DNA of 64,000 nucleotides from Candidatus Methylophosphatis haderslevensis. Its GTDB lineage: Bacteria; Pseudomonadota; Gammaproteobacteria; Burkholderiales; Rhodocyclaceae. The translations under genes and the position numbers were made by a program. How positions within the stretch are numbered: position 1 is the first letter of the stretch; each line of letters starts with the position of its first letter. The stretch is from the NCBI GenBank assembly GCA_016711925.1, contig JADJSA010000006.1:186001-250000 (forward strand). The letters are read 5' to 3'. The notes under the pieces were generated by a model. That model worked only from the letters and a program-made list of their open reading frames with translations, was not told the origin of the DNA and made no database searches. Positions 52,272 through 62,530 of this stretch are shown in pieces.

Positions 52272-53981
52272 ATGCACTCGAACAGCGCCATTCTGCTGAT
52301 CTTCCGGCGCATGCGCGCGCCGCTGATCGTGCTGATCCTGATCTATGCGGTGTCGGTGTTCGGCCTGACCGTGATTCCCGGAGCCGATGCCAACGGCAAG
52401 CCGTGGCAGATGGGTTTCTTCCACGCCTTCTACTTCATCAGCTACACCGCCACCACCATAGGCTTCGGCGAGATCCCGTATGCCTTCACCGATGCGCAGC
52501 GCATGTGGGTGACGTTCTCGATCTACCTCTCGGTGATCGGCTGGGCCTATGCGATCGGCACGCTGCTGGGCCTGGTGCAGGACCGTGCGTTCCAGCATGC
52601 GATCACCCTGCAGCGCTTCGCGCGCAGCGTGCGTGGCGTGCGCGAGCCGTTCTATCTGGTCTGCGGCTATGGCGAGACCGGGCAGATGCTGTGCCGCGCG
52701 CTGGACGATTTGAACCGCCGCTTCGTGGTCATCGACATCGACCCGGCACGAATCGACGAGCTCGAACTGCAGGATCTGCGCGCCGATGCGCCCGGCGTGG
52801 CGGCCGACGCGCGCCAGCCCGACAACCTGCTGCTGGCCGGATTGACGAGCCGGCACTGCGCTGGCGTGGCCGCGCTGACCAGCGACGACGAGGCCAATCT
52901 CGCGGTGGCCGCCGCCACGCGGCTGCTCAAGCGCGATCTACCGGTGCTGTGCCGCGTTACGCGGCCGGAGATCGCCGCCAACATGAAGTCGTTCGGCATC
53001 GCGCACATCATCAATCCGTTCGAAACCTTTGGCGAGTACCTGGCGCTGGCCATCCGCTCGCCGGGTTCGTACCAGTTGATGGAATGGCTCACCGCCACGC
53101 CCGGCAGCGAACTGGAGCCCCAGCGCGAACCGGCGCGCGGCCAGTGGATCCTGTGCGGCTTCGGCCGCTTCGGCCAGGCGATCATCGACGACCTGCAGGC
53201 AGAAGGCATCGACCTGACCGTCATCCAGCCCGAGCAGTCGGGCGCCTGCGCGGTGCGCCAGCTCGTCGGCGTCGGCAACGAGCGGCAGGTGCTCGAAGCG
53301 GCAGGCATCGACCAGGCCGTCGGCATCATCGCCGGCACCAACAACGACATCGTGAACCTGGCGATCGTGGCCACCGCCGAGGAGATCAAGCCCGCGCTGT
53401 TCACCGTCCTGCGGCAAAATCTGCAGTCGAACCGCATGCTGTTTTCGACCTTCAAGGCAGACTTCACGGTGCGGCCGGCCGAGATCATCGCCCACGAATG
53501 CCTGGGTCTGCTGACCACCCCGCTGCTGGCGCGCTTTCTCGCCGAAGTGAAGCGGCGCGATGACGCCTGGAGCGATGCAGTGGTGGCGCGCATCGTCGCG
53601 ACCTGCGGTCAGCGCGTACCGACCACCTGGAACGTCGCACTCGATGCCGGCGGCGCGCCCTCGCTCGCGGGCGAGTTCGGCAGTGGCGCGCGGATCGAAC
53701 TCGGCAGCCTGTTGCGCGATCCTGCAGACCGCAACGAGCGCCTGGCGGTCGTGCCGCTGCTGCTGCTGCGCGCAGCCGAACAGCATCTGCTGCCGGCCGA
53801 CGACTTCGTGTTGCGCGCGGGCGACGACATCCTGTTCGCCAGCACGCGCGACGCACGCTCGCGCCTGCACGGCACCCTGGTCAATGCCAACGACCGCGAC
53901 TACGTGCTACATGGCCGGGCGCAGCGCGCCGGCTGGCTGTGGCGCAAGCTGGCCGGCGAGCAACCGACTCCCGCGGCCTGA
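52272..53981 (+). CDS. Potassium channel with two RCK (TrkA-N/TrkA-C) modules
   Basis: A 569-residue ion channel. Two membrane helices (about 16-36 and 80-102) flank a pore loop with selectivity filter TIGFGE (63-68), a variant of TVGYGD. Two cytosolic nucleotide-binding RCK domains follow: FYLVCGYGETGQ with VIDIDP, and WILCGFGRFGQ, each with a TrkA-C-like portion behind. It would conduct K+ under control of a bound ligand. The phenylalanine and glutamate in the filter are seen in some bacterial channels and may alter selectivity. The upstream DUF6394 gene is probably co-transcribed. Confidence 0.83.
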   Translation: MHSNSAILLIFRRMRAPLIVLILIYAVSVFGLTVIPGADANGKPWQMGFFHAFYFISYTATTIGFGEIPYAFTDAQRMWVTFSIYLSVIGWAYAIGTLLGLVQDRAFQHAITLQRFARSVRGVREPFYLVCGYGETGQMLCRALDDLNRRFVVIDIDPARIDELELQDLRADAPGVAADARQPDNLLLAGLTSRHCAGVAALTSDDEANLAVAAATRLLKRDLPVLCRVTRPEIAANMKSFGIAHIINPFETFGEYLALAIRSPGSYQLMEWLTATPGSELEPQREPARGQWILCGFGRFGQAIIDDLQAEGIDLTVIQPEQSGACAVRQLVGVGNERQVLEAAGIDQAVGIIAGTNNDIVNLAIVATAEEIKPALFTVLRQNLQSNRMLFSTFKADFTVRPAEIIAHECLGLLTTPLLARFLAEVKRRDDAWSDAVVARIVATCGQRVPTTWNVALDAGGAPSLAGEFGSGARIELGSLLRDPADRNERLAVVPLLLLRAAEQHLLPADDFVLRAGDDILFASTRDARSRLHGTLVNANDRDYVLHGRAQRAGWLWRKLAGEQPTPAA

Positions 53982-54000
53982 GTCCACACCACGGCAGGCC

Positions 54001-54102
54001 TGGAATCCGCATGGACAGGGCATCCCAGGCCGGCCCTGGCGCAGAGCCAATGTCCATGCGGTCCCCGAGCACGCCTGCCTGGAGAGCGGCTGTCCATGCG
54101 GC

Positions 54103-54106
<4 letters not shown>
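54001..54106. repeat. REP-like cluster, three copies
   Basis: Three copies of the family core lie between the convergent ends of the channel gene and prpE: forward TCCGCATGGACAGGG at 54006-54020, and inverted TGTCCATGCGG at 54051-54061 and at 54091-54101. The third copy with its flank (GGAGAGCGGCTGTCCATGCGG) aligns with the repeat at 30.99 kb. This head-to-tail grouping is like the BIME clusters known in enterobacteria. Confidence 0.65.
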
Positions 54107-56027
<1,921 letters not shown>

Positions 56028-56348
56028 ACCGGCACTTCCTCCCTTTTGTTTTTACGCGCCATGATCTCGCGAACCGCGCCAGGTGCCGCGCTCGATCCGG
56101 CGCGCGACACCTGCATCCAAGATAGCGCATCGGTGGCGTTTGCCTAGCCCTCGGCCGGGTGAGAACGCCCGGGCCGATCCGGCCGCCGCGGCGACGGCCC
56201 GATCGCGACACTGCCCGGAGAGCCTCGCCAGCAGACGATCTGCGGGCTGTATGTCTGCAGATCGCCATTCCATGCGCCTCCGCAGGCAGGCATCGCCAGG
56301 CGCGCCATCCGCTGCGGCTTGCAGGGCATCGCCATGGGCGCCGCCGGT
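56028..56348. other. Gap upstream of prpE with weak repeat-like sequence
   Basis: No gene is supported in these 321 bases. On the reverse strand it should contain the prpE promoter; the purine-rich AAAAGGGAGGAAG just before the prpE start is its ribosome site. The part 56200-56345 holds several imperfect palindromes, including CATTCCATGCGCC, a diverged form of the repeat core found elsewhere in the window. Confidence 0.4.
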
Positions 56349-57854
56349 TCAAGCCCAGGCGCCCTGCAGCGGCTGCAGCGGGTCGGCGATCGATTGCCAG
56401 CGCAGCAGGCGCGCGGCGTTGCGGTTGCGGTAGCTGAGCAGCGCCATCGGGCCATTGAGCAACACGGCCTCGCCGGCGGATTCGCTCATCGGCACTTCGG
56501 CGCACGGCTGCTGGCGCGCTTCGCCATCTTCGCGAAAAACGTGGCTGGGCAGGTCGCCGATGTCCAGGCCGCCGCCCAGTTCCATGGCCCAGCCGGCCTC
56601 CATGAAAGCCTGGCCGGCCAGCAGCGCGAGCGCGAACGCCGGGCTGCCCCACAGGTAGGCCTCGTGCTCGCGCGGCGCCAGTTCCTCGAAAGCGAAGGCG
56701 CCGATCGGGTCGCTTTCGCTGCCGTAAGGCTGGCGGGCGAGGATGCGCGGCAGCGCCAGGCCGATCCACGGCGCCACCGGGCTCTGGCGGATCGCCGACC
56801 ACATGGCAGCGGCATCGGCATCGGGCGGCTGCCAGGATTTCGGATCGACCAGTTGGTCGACGCCGGCGCAGCCAAGCAGCGAGGGCCGCGCGGCGGCAAG
56901 CAGCGGCGCGCCGGCGCGCCCCGCCACGGCGCCGAGCGCGGCGACCAGTTGCAGTTCGCCGAGATCGGCGCCGACCGCCAGATCGCTCACCAGCAGCGAC
57001 CAGCGCTTGCCGTCGGGCGGTTCGGTCTGCGGGCCGCACAAGTGACGGTGCAGCGCCGAGCGCGACAGGTCGCTGCCATGGGCGCGGATGTCCTGCGCCA
57101 GTTCGTCGGCCGTTGCATCGAGCAGCAGCAGTTGCAGCGTCTCGCCCAGTTCGAGTTCGCGCACCAGGCGTTCGACGCCGCGCCAGTTGGCTTCCAGCGC
57201 CTGAAACGCCGGGTGGTGCAACAGGCGGCGCATTTCGGCGGCGATCGCCGCATCGACCGCGCCGATCAGTTGCGCCTGCTCGTTGGCGATATCGGGCACC
57301 ACATGCGGCGCGACGATGCCGCGCAGCCAGCCCGCGATGTCGAGTCCCGGCGCAACGGCGCCGGCGGCGGGCGCCGCGGCGGCCGGCTTGCGCCCGAGCA
57401 GGCGTTCGATGTCGCCCGCGTTCGCCGCATCGGCGGGCGCAGCCGGCGCTGCGGCGGCGGGCGCGGCGCCGAGCGCCGCGGCGGCGCGGCGAAACTGTGC
57501 CGGGTCGGCCAGTTCGGCGCGCAGACGACGCAGCGCGACGAAGGGCGCCAGGCGCGCGAACAGCCGGTCGGGATGGAAGTCATCGATCGACTGAAAATCG
57601 ATCGCCAGCGCGGCGCCGTCCAGGTCGATTTCCAGCCGCGGCGCGAGGCGCGCGAACACGCGGTCGAAGTTGTCGATGTCGACCGCCAGCGGCTTGCGCC
57701 CGGCCAGCGGCTGCGCCGCCCGCGCCGCACTGCCGGCGCCCAGGTCGGCCAGCACCAGAATGCGAAACGGCTCGTCCTCATCGACCCGGCGCGCGCCTTG
57801 CGGCTTGCCGAAACTCAAATCGAACTGCATCGGGCATGCCGGCGCATTTGCCAT
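56349..57854 (-). CDS. Fused TssB-TssC type VI secretion sheath-like protein
   Basis: A 501-residue protein. The N-terminal 150 residues resemble TssB (ImpB), the small sheath subunit: FRILVLADLG, VDIDNFDRVFARLAP, IDFQSIDDFHPDRLF. After an Ala/Pro-rich linker (about 150-200) comes a TssC (ImpC)-like part with LHHPAFQALEANWRGVERLV and LLLLDATADELAQD. In standard systems the two are separate genes whose products interlock to form the contractile sheath. No other type VI gene is in the window. The protein may belong to a system elsewhere or be a stand-alone derivative. The ATG at 57854 follows GGCAGGAGATCGCG; the frame upstream overlaps the ATPase end and is not its start. Confidence 0.75.
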   Translation of the reverse strand: MANAPACPMQFDLSFGKPQGARRVDEDEPFRILVLADLGAGSAARAAQPLAGRKPLAVDIDNFDRVFARLAPRLEIDLDGAALAIDFQSIDDFHPDRLFARLAPFVALRRLRAELADPAQFRRAAAALGAAPAAAAPAAPADAANAGDIERLLGRKPAAAAPAAGAVAPGLDIAGWLRGIVAPHVVPDIANEQAQLIGAVDAAIAAEMRRLLHHPAFQALEANWRGVERLVRELELGETLQLLLLDATADELAQDIRAHGSDLSRSALHRHLCGPQTEPPDGKRWSLLVSDLAVGADLGELQLVAALGAVAGRAGAPLLAAARPSLLGCAGVDQLVDPKSWQPPDADAAAMWSAIRQSPVAPWIGLALPRILARQPYGSESDPIGAFAFEELAPREHEAYLWGSPAFALALLAGQAFMEAGWAMELGGGLDIGDLPSHVFREDGEARQQPCAEVPMSESAGEAVLLNGPMALLSYRNRNAARLLRWQSIADPLQPLQGAWA

Positions 57855-57919
57855 CGCGATCTCCTGCCTGAATCGGTTTTGTTCCGGCAGCCATGGTGCC
57901 ACGTCGCCGTGGCGCCGGG

Positions 57920-60598
57920 TCAACCGGGCGAAGTCGCCGCGCTCGCGCGGCCGCATGGCGCCGGCGAAGCCACTCTGCGCGCTTCCTGCGCAAGCAGCAG
58001 CAGCAGCGAAGGGCGCCGCATAGAGCCACACATCGAGGGGCAGCGGCGCGGTGCCGAACAGCCGGTTGCCGAGCGACGTATAGGTGATCGCCAGCAGCAA
58101 GCCGACCTCCGCCGCCAGCCTGCCAGCAACAGCGGATTGTCGCGGATCGGCAAGCGCCAGGGCGGCAGCAGCGGATGGCGGCAGACGAACAGGTTCGCCA
58201 CCTGTGCCAGCACGATGCCGGCCAGGCAGGCGGTCGTCGCCTGCCGGTAGAGCGGATCGTCGCGCGCCAGCTGGTCTCCATATTCCCAGCCGCCGCCGGA
58301 CAGCACGAAGAAAAAGCCCGCCATCGCCGCCAGCGCCTCCAGCGGGCCGAGGAACAGGTAGGCGCGCGCCAGCACATGCCAGGACAACAGCCGCTCGCGG
58401 CGCCGGCGCGGCGGGCGGCGCATGGTGTCGGCATGGGGCCGCTCGGCGCCGAGCGCGAGCGCGGGCAGCAGATCGGTGCCGAGATCGACCGCCAGAACCT
58501 GGATCACGGTCAGCGGCAGCGGAATGCGCAGAAGCACGAAAGCCAGGTAGGGCACGATCTCGGGGATATTCGAGGTCAGGATGTAGGTGAGGAACTTGCG
58601 GATATTCTCGTAGACTGCGCGGCCTTCCTCGATCGCATTGACGATCGTGGCGAAATGGTCGTCGAGCAGCACGATGTCGGCCGCCTCGCGCGCGACATCG
58701 GTGCCGGAAAGCCCCATCGCGATGCCGACGTCGGCGGTGCGCAGCGCCGGCGCGTCATTGACGCCGTCGCCGGTAACGGCGACGATTTCGCCCTTGTGCT
58801 GCATCGCCTGCACGATGGTCATTTTCTGTTCGGCGGTGACGCGGGCGAACAGGATCTCGGGCGCATCGAGCGCGAGCTGCAACTGCGCCGCGCTCAGGTG
58901 GCGCACCTGCTCGCCGGTCAGCACTTGCGGCGCCGGGCCGCGCACCATGCCGATCTCGCGCGCCAGCGCCAGCGCGGTGTGCGGGTGGTCGCCGGTGACC
59001 ATGACGACGCGCACGCCGGCCGCAAGACAGCGCGTCACCGCATCATGCACATCGGGTCGCAGCGGATCTTCCAACGCGACCAGGCCGCACAGTTCGAGGC
59101 CGCGCTCGTCCGCCGGCGCACCCTCCGCAACCGGTTTCCAGGCGAGGGCCAGCACGCGCAGGCCGCGGTCGGCCATGTCGTTCTGGGCCAGGCGAAAGCG
59201 GGCACGCGCTTCGTCGTCGAGCGGCCGCGAGGTCGATCCGTCGAACCATCCGCTGCATAAGGGCAGCACGGTTTCCGGCGCGCCCTTGCACCACAGCGCA
59301 GTGGCGCCCGACGCATCGCGCGTGATAATAGACATGCGCTTGCGCTCGGCCTCGAACGCGATCTGGCCGACCGGCTGCGGCGCTGCCCGAGCCGGGCCGG
59401 CGAACTGCCACAGCGCGATCTCCATCGGATCGCCGCTCGGCTTGCCGCCGGGGAAATTCAGGCTGTGGCAGCAGCGCGCAACTTCGCGCAGCCGCGCATC
59501 TTCGGCGCGCGGCCAGCGCTCGGCAGCCAGGTGATGGCGCCCGGCGAGGTATAGCTCGCGCACGCTCATGCGGTTCTGCGTCAGCGTGCCGGTCTTGTCG
59601 GTCAGAATCACCGTTGCGCTGCCCAGCGTTTCGACAGCGGGCAAATGGCGCACCAGTGCATTTCGTTTGGCCATGCGCTGGGTCGCCAGGGCCAGCGACA
59701 GCGTTACCGTCGGCAGCAAGCCTTCCGGCACGTTGGCAACGATGATGCCGATGGCGAACATGAAGTTCGCCCAGAACGGAAGGCCTATCGCGTAACCGAT
59801 GGCGAAGAACACCACGCCGAGCCCGGCGGCGATCGCGGCGACGACGCGCGAGACGCGGCGGATTTCGCGCTGCAGCGGCGATTCGGTTTCGCCCGCCGTT
59901 TGCGTCAGGTGGGCGATGCGGCCGAACTCGGTGCGCATGCCCGTGGCGTAGGCGAGGGCGCGGCATTCGCCGGAAACGATCGCGGTGCCAGCCAGCAAAA
60001 TGTTGTGCGCGGCGAGCGCATCGGCGCTGTCGTCGGGCTCGGCGCTGCGCGCCTTGGGCAGGGATTCGCCGGTCAGCGTGGCGAGGTTGGCGCGGATGCC
60101 CCAGGCTTCGATCAGCCGGCAGTCTGCCGGCACCAGGTCGCCCTCGCCCAGCAGCAGAACGTCGCCCGGCACGATGTCGGCGGCCGGCAGGGTAAGCGTT
60201 TGCCCGTCGCGCAGCATTTCGACTTGCTGCGGCAGCAGGCCGCGCAGCGCCGCCAAAGCGCGCTCGGCGCGGTAGGCCTGGAAAAAGGAAAACAGGCCGT
60301 TGACGATGATGACGCCGACGATCGCCAGTCCGAGTTCGAGCATGCCCTGGCCCGGCTCGGAATACTCGGCGAACAGCGCGAGGATCGCGGCAAGCCACAG
60401 GATCAGCGCGAAGAAGTGCGAGAACTCGCGCGCCAGGGCGATCCACACCGGCTCCCGCCGTGCTTCTTCGACGCGATTGGGGCCGAACTCGCCCTGCCGC
60501 CGCGCTGCTTCGGCAGCGCTCAGTCCTTCGGCGCGCGAATTGAGGCTGGCGAGGGCGGCGGCAACCGGCAGGCGGGCGATGTCCGATGCCCTGGCCAT
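57920..60598 (-). CDS. P2C-type (Na+,K+-ATPase-like) cation ATPase (two compensating frame breaks)
   Basis: About 890 residues on the reverse strand. The actuator motif TGES, phosphorylated D334 in TDKTGTLT, KGAPET and TGDGVNDAPALRTADVG are all present. The M4 motif ANVPEGLLPTVT and M5-M6 segment SNIPEIVPYLAF...VLAVDLGTDLLPALALG are those of P2C pumps such as the animal Na+,K+-ATPase, not calcium pumps. Near 58121 and again near 58010 single-base changes move the C-terminal membrane helices out of frame and back (ITYTSLGNRLFGTAP in the middle piece, LLLLLAQEARR at the end). The start chosen is ATG 60598; about 27 further codons upstream are possible. Confidence 0.82.
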   Translation of the reverse strand: MARASDIARLPVAAALASLNSRAEGLSAAEAARRQGEFGPNRVEEARREPVWIALAREFSHFFALILWLAAILALFAEYSEPGQGMLELGLAIVGVIIVNGLFSFFQAYRAERALAALRGLLPQQVEMLRDGQTLTLPAADIVPGDVLLLGEGDLVPADCRLIEAWGIRANLATLTGESLPKARSAEPDDSADALAAHNILLAGTAIVSGECRALAYATGMRTEFGRIAHLTQTAGETESPLQREIRRVSRVVAAIAAGLGVVFFAIGYAIGLPFWANFMFAIGIIVANVPEGLLPTVTLSLALATQRMAKRNALVRHLPAVETLGSATVILTDKTGTLTQNRMSVRELYLAGRHHLAAERWPRAEDARLREVARCCHSLNFPGGKPSGDPMEIALWQFAGPARAAPQPVGQIAFEAERKRMSIITRDASGATALWCKGAPETVLPLCSGWFDGSTSRPLDDEARARFRLAQNDMADRGLRVLALAWKPVAEGAPADERGLELCGLVALEDPLRPDVHDAVTRCLAAGVRVVMVTGDHPHTALALAREIGMVRGPAPQVLTGEQVRHLSAAQLQLALDAPEILFARVTAEQKMTIVQAMQHKGEIVAVTGDGVNDAPALRTADVGIAMGLSGTDVAREAADIVLLDDHFATIVNAIEEGRAVYENIRKFLTYILTSNIPEIVPYLAFVLLRIPLPLTVIQVLAVDLGTDLLPALALGAERPHADTMRRPPRRRRERLLSWHVLARAYLFLGPLEALAAMAGFFFVLSGGGWEYGDQLARDDPLYRQATTACLAGIVLAQVANLFVCRHPLLPPWRLPIRDNPLLLAGWRRRSACCWRSPIRRSATGCSAPRRCPSMCGSMRRPSLLLLLAQEARRVASPAPCGRASAATSPG

Positions 60599-60730
60599 TC
60601 GTCGTGGACGCGCTTCGCCATGCGCCGCCGGGTCCGCATCGCCCCTCGCCGCGCGGGCCGATCGACCTCCTGCCGGCATAGAATGCAGGCTCGACGCATT
60701 GACTCGTTCGACCTGGGGTGGGGATTGCCG

Positions 60731-61369
60731 ATGTCGCGTAGCACTTATGCCGCCCGCCTCGCGCTGGCGGAAAAACACTTGAGCAAGGCCGATCCGCTGA
60801 TGCGCCGGCTGATCCGCGCCCACGGACCCTGTGCGCTGCAACCGCACTGGCGGCGCTCGCCCTACGCGGCGCTGGTGCAGGCGGTGGTGTATCAGCAACT
60901 GAACGGTAAAGCCGCCGCGACGATTTTTCAGCGCTTTCTCGACCTGTTTCCCGGCGCGCCGTTTCCGACACCGGCACAGGTGCTGGCGGCAGCGGACGAG
61001 GCGCTGCGCTCGGCCGGGCTGTCGCGGCAGGAGGTGGCCTACAACCGCGACATCGAGCTGCAGGCGCACGCTGGCGTGGTTCCGCTCAAGCGCGCGGCGA
61101 TCGCGCGCAGCAGCGACGAAGCGATCATCGCGCGCATCACGCAGGTGAAGGGGGTCGGCCGCTGGACGGTCGAAATGCTGCTGATCTTCACCCTCGGCCG
61201 GATCGACGTGCTGCCGATCGACGATTACGGCGTGCGCAAAGGCTACTGCCATGCGAGCGACCGCGACACGCCGGTCAGCCCGCCGGAATTGCGCGCCATC
61301 GGCGAACGCTGGGCACCCTACCGCAGCGTTGCCGCCTGGTATCTGTGGCGTGCGGCAGACGCAGCCTGA
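60731..61369 (+). CDS. DNA-3-methyladenine glycosylase II family protein
   Basis: A 212-residue helix-hairpin-helix glycosylase. The HhH is LTQ-like ITQVKGVGRWTVEMLLIF (about 136-153), followed by the catalytic aspartate region LPIDDYGVRKG (D164-D165). YQQLNGKAAATIFQRF is the usual conserved helix. It removes alkylated purines such as 3-methyladenine from DNA for base excision repair. There is no Ada-type domain. It is divergent from the P2C ATPase gene, and the region between (60599-60730) would hold both promoters. Confidence 0.88.
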   Translation: MSRSTYAARLALAEKHLSKADPLMRRLIRAHGPCALQPHWRRSPYAALVQAVVYQQLNGKAAATIFQRFLDLFPGAPFPTPAQVLAAADEALRSAGLSRQEVAYNRDIELQAHAGVVPLKRAAIARSSDEAIIARITQVKGVGRWTVEMLLIFTLGRIDVLPIDDYGVRKGYCHASDRDTPVSPPELRAIGERWAPYRSVAAWYLWRAADAA

Positions 61370-61408
61370 CCGCCGCGCGCCGACGGTTTGCGGCGATCGC
61401 GGTTGGCC

Positions 61409-61672
61409 TCAGGTGGCCTCGCCGTGCGTATCGACGAAGTGTTTGAGCGCGAGGCGCAGTGTGGCAGCGTGCTTCAAGTCGCCGCGGCCGCGTGCTGCGT
61501 CGATGTCATCGACGATCATTCTCTTGATGCGCTTTTCCCCTTCGGGCGTGTGCACCAGGTAATTGCCCATTTCGACCGCGACCATTTCGGGTACATGCTC
61601 GTGCTCGGCAATGGCCAAGATTTCGTGCTCGGTGAGTTCGGACAGTTCGATGCAATCCTGAATCGTCAGCAT
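61409..61672 (-). CDS. Small conserved acidic helical protein
   Basis: An 87-residue soluble protein (MLTIQDCIELSELTEHEILA...). It has no cysteine cluster, signal or membrane segment. It contains AIAEHEHVPEMVAVEMGNYL and DAARGRGDLKHAATLRLALKHF and looks entirely helical. I do not recognise a named family. GGAG lies about 9 bases before the ATG. It is convergent with the glycosylase gene. Confidence 0.6.
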   Translation of the reverse strand: MLTIQDCIELSELTEHEILAIAEHEHVPEMVAVEMGNYLVHTPEGEKRIKRMIVDDIDAARGRGDLKHAATLRLALKHFVDTHGEAT

Positions 61673-61884
61673 GGTCTTTTTTCTCCATCGCGATGAGTGA
61701 CAGCTTCCAGTAGAGCATGGCTTCGCGACAGCAATCTTGATCCAGGCCAAATATGCGGGCTTTCGCGCTGCGGGCAGCGGCTGCGATGGGTTGCCCGATG
61801 GTTTTCCTGCGCGAAACGGCCGAGCCGCCCGAGGCGAATCGATACCCTTCATGGCAGGGACGACGCTCCGGTATTGATCGCCCT

Positions 61885-62007
61885 GCAAGCCGCACCGGCT
61901 GGGCATCTTGGGGCATGCCACGCCACGAGCCAGCAAGCATGCGGCTCTCCGGCATGGCATGCGCGAGATCGAGCATCCATGCGGTCTGCAGGCCGCATGG
62001 TCGGGGC
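61885..62007. repeat. REP-like cluster, several copies
   Basis: Between the small helical protein gene and speD there are several copies of the repeat core in both orientations: AAGCCGCACCGGC at 61888-61900 (variant), CATGCGGCTCTCC at 61938-61950, ATCCATGCGGTCTGC at 61975-61989, and GGCCGCATGGTC at 61991-62002. The third is the exact reverse complement of GCAGACCGCATGGAT in the repeat at 24.8 kb. TCTCCGGCATGGCA at 61946-61959 is also shared with that repeat. The rest of the gap (61673-61884) shows no gene. Confidence 0.65.
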
Positions 62008-62379
62008 CTATGCGGGGATCTCGTGAAGGCCGCGCGGCACGTCGCGGCGCACGCAACGGGCCGCGCCTAGGCCGCTCTCGATCAGTTGCAGCGCCCGCGC
62101 CGGATGGGCAGCGCCGCACATGAAAATATCGACGGCGGCAAAGCCGTGCTCCGGCCAGGTGTGGATAGAAATATGCGATTCGGCGAGCAGCACCACGCCG
62201 GTGACGCCGCCGCCGTCGCCGAAGGCATGAAAGTGCGAGAACAGCACCCGTGCATCGGCCGCCGCCGCGGCGCGGGTGAGCAGCGCTTCTAGCGCGGCGC
62301 GGTCGCGCAGCAGCGCATCGGCGACGCCATGCAAATCGGCCAGCAGATGGGCGCCGCTGGCCACATGCTGCCAGCTCAC
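62008..62379 (-). CDS. speD: S-adenosylmethionine decarboxylase proenzyme
   Basis: A 123-residue SpeD of the short bacterial/archaeal class. Self-cleavage would occur between E67 and S68 in LLAESHISIHTWPE, making S68 the pyruvoyl cofactor; H73 and the later cysteine C-G-A block (IFMCGAAHP) are the other conserved residues. It makes decarboxylated SAM for spermidine synthesis. The start is GTG, overlapping the stop of the small upstream gene (GTGA). No speE is seen in the window, which ends upstream of the cluster. Here speD sits in a DUF4178 cluster. Confidence 0.88.
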   Translation of the reverse strand: MSWQHVASGAHLLADLHGVADALLRDRAALEALLTRAAAAADARVLFSHFHAFGDGGGVTGVVLLAESHISIHTWPEHGFAAVDIFMCGAAHPARALQLIESGLGAARCVRRDVPRGLHEIPA

Positions 62380-62530
62380 TTGTGCCCGCCCCGGAACTGT
62401 AGCCGCCCGAACCGGACGACGAATGCCAGGAGCCGCCGCTGCCCGGCCCGCCGATGCTGCCGAGCATCGTGCCCCACGACATGATCGAAGACAGCAGCAG
62501 CACCGCGATGCCGTAGAGCAGAAACTTCAT
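62376..62530 (-). CDS. Small membrane-anchored Gly/Ser-rich protein (one frame break)
   Basis: The protein starts MKFLLYGIAVLLLSSIMSWG, a single membrane segment, then turns Gly/Ser-rich (SIGGPGSGGSWHSSSG). In the frame as read it runs on through speD. If one G is added in AGTTCCGGGGCGGGCAC it ends GGHK at a TGA that overlaps the speD start (GTGA). That fits the tight packing of the cluster. About 50 residues; function unknown. Confidence 0.5.

Noticed and set aside
56349..58100. Reading the TssB-TssC protein as a fusion with the end of the P2C ATPase
   Set aside because: The shared frame is produced by a pair of compensating breaks in the ATPase; the ATPase has its own stop at 57920 and the sheath gene its own ribosome site and ATG.
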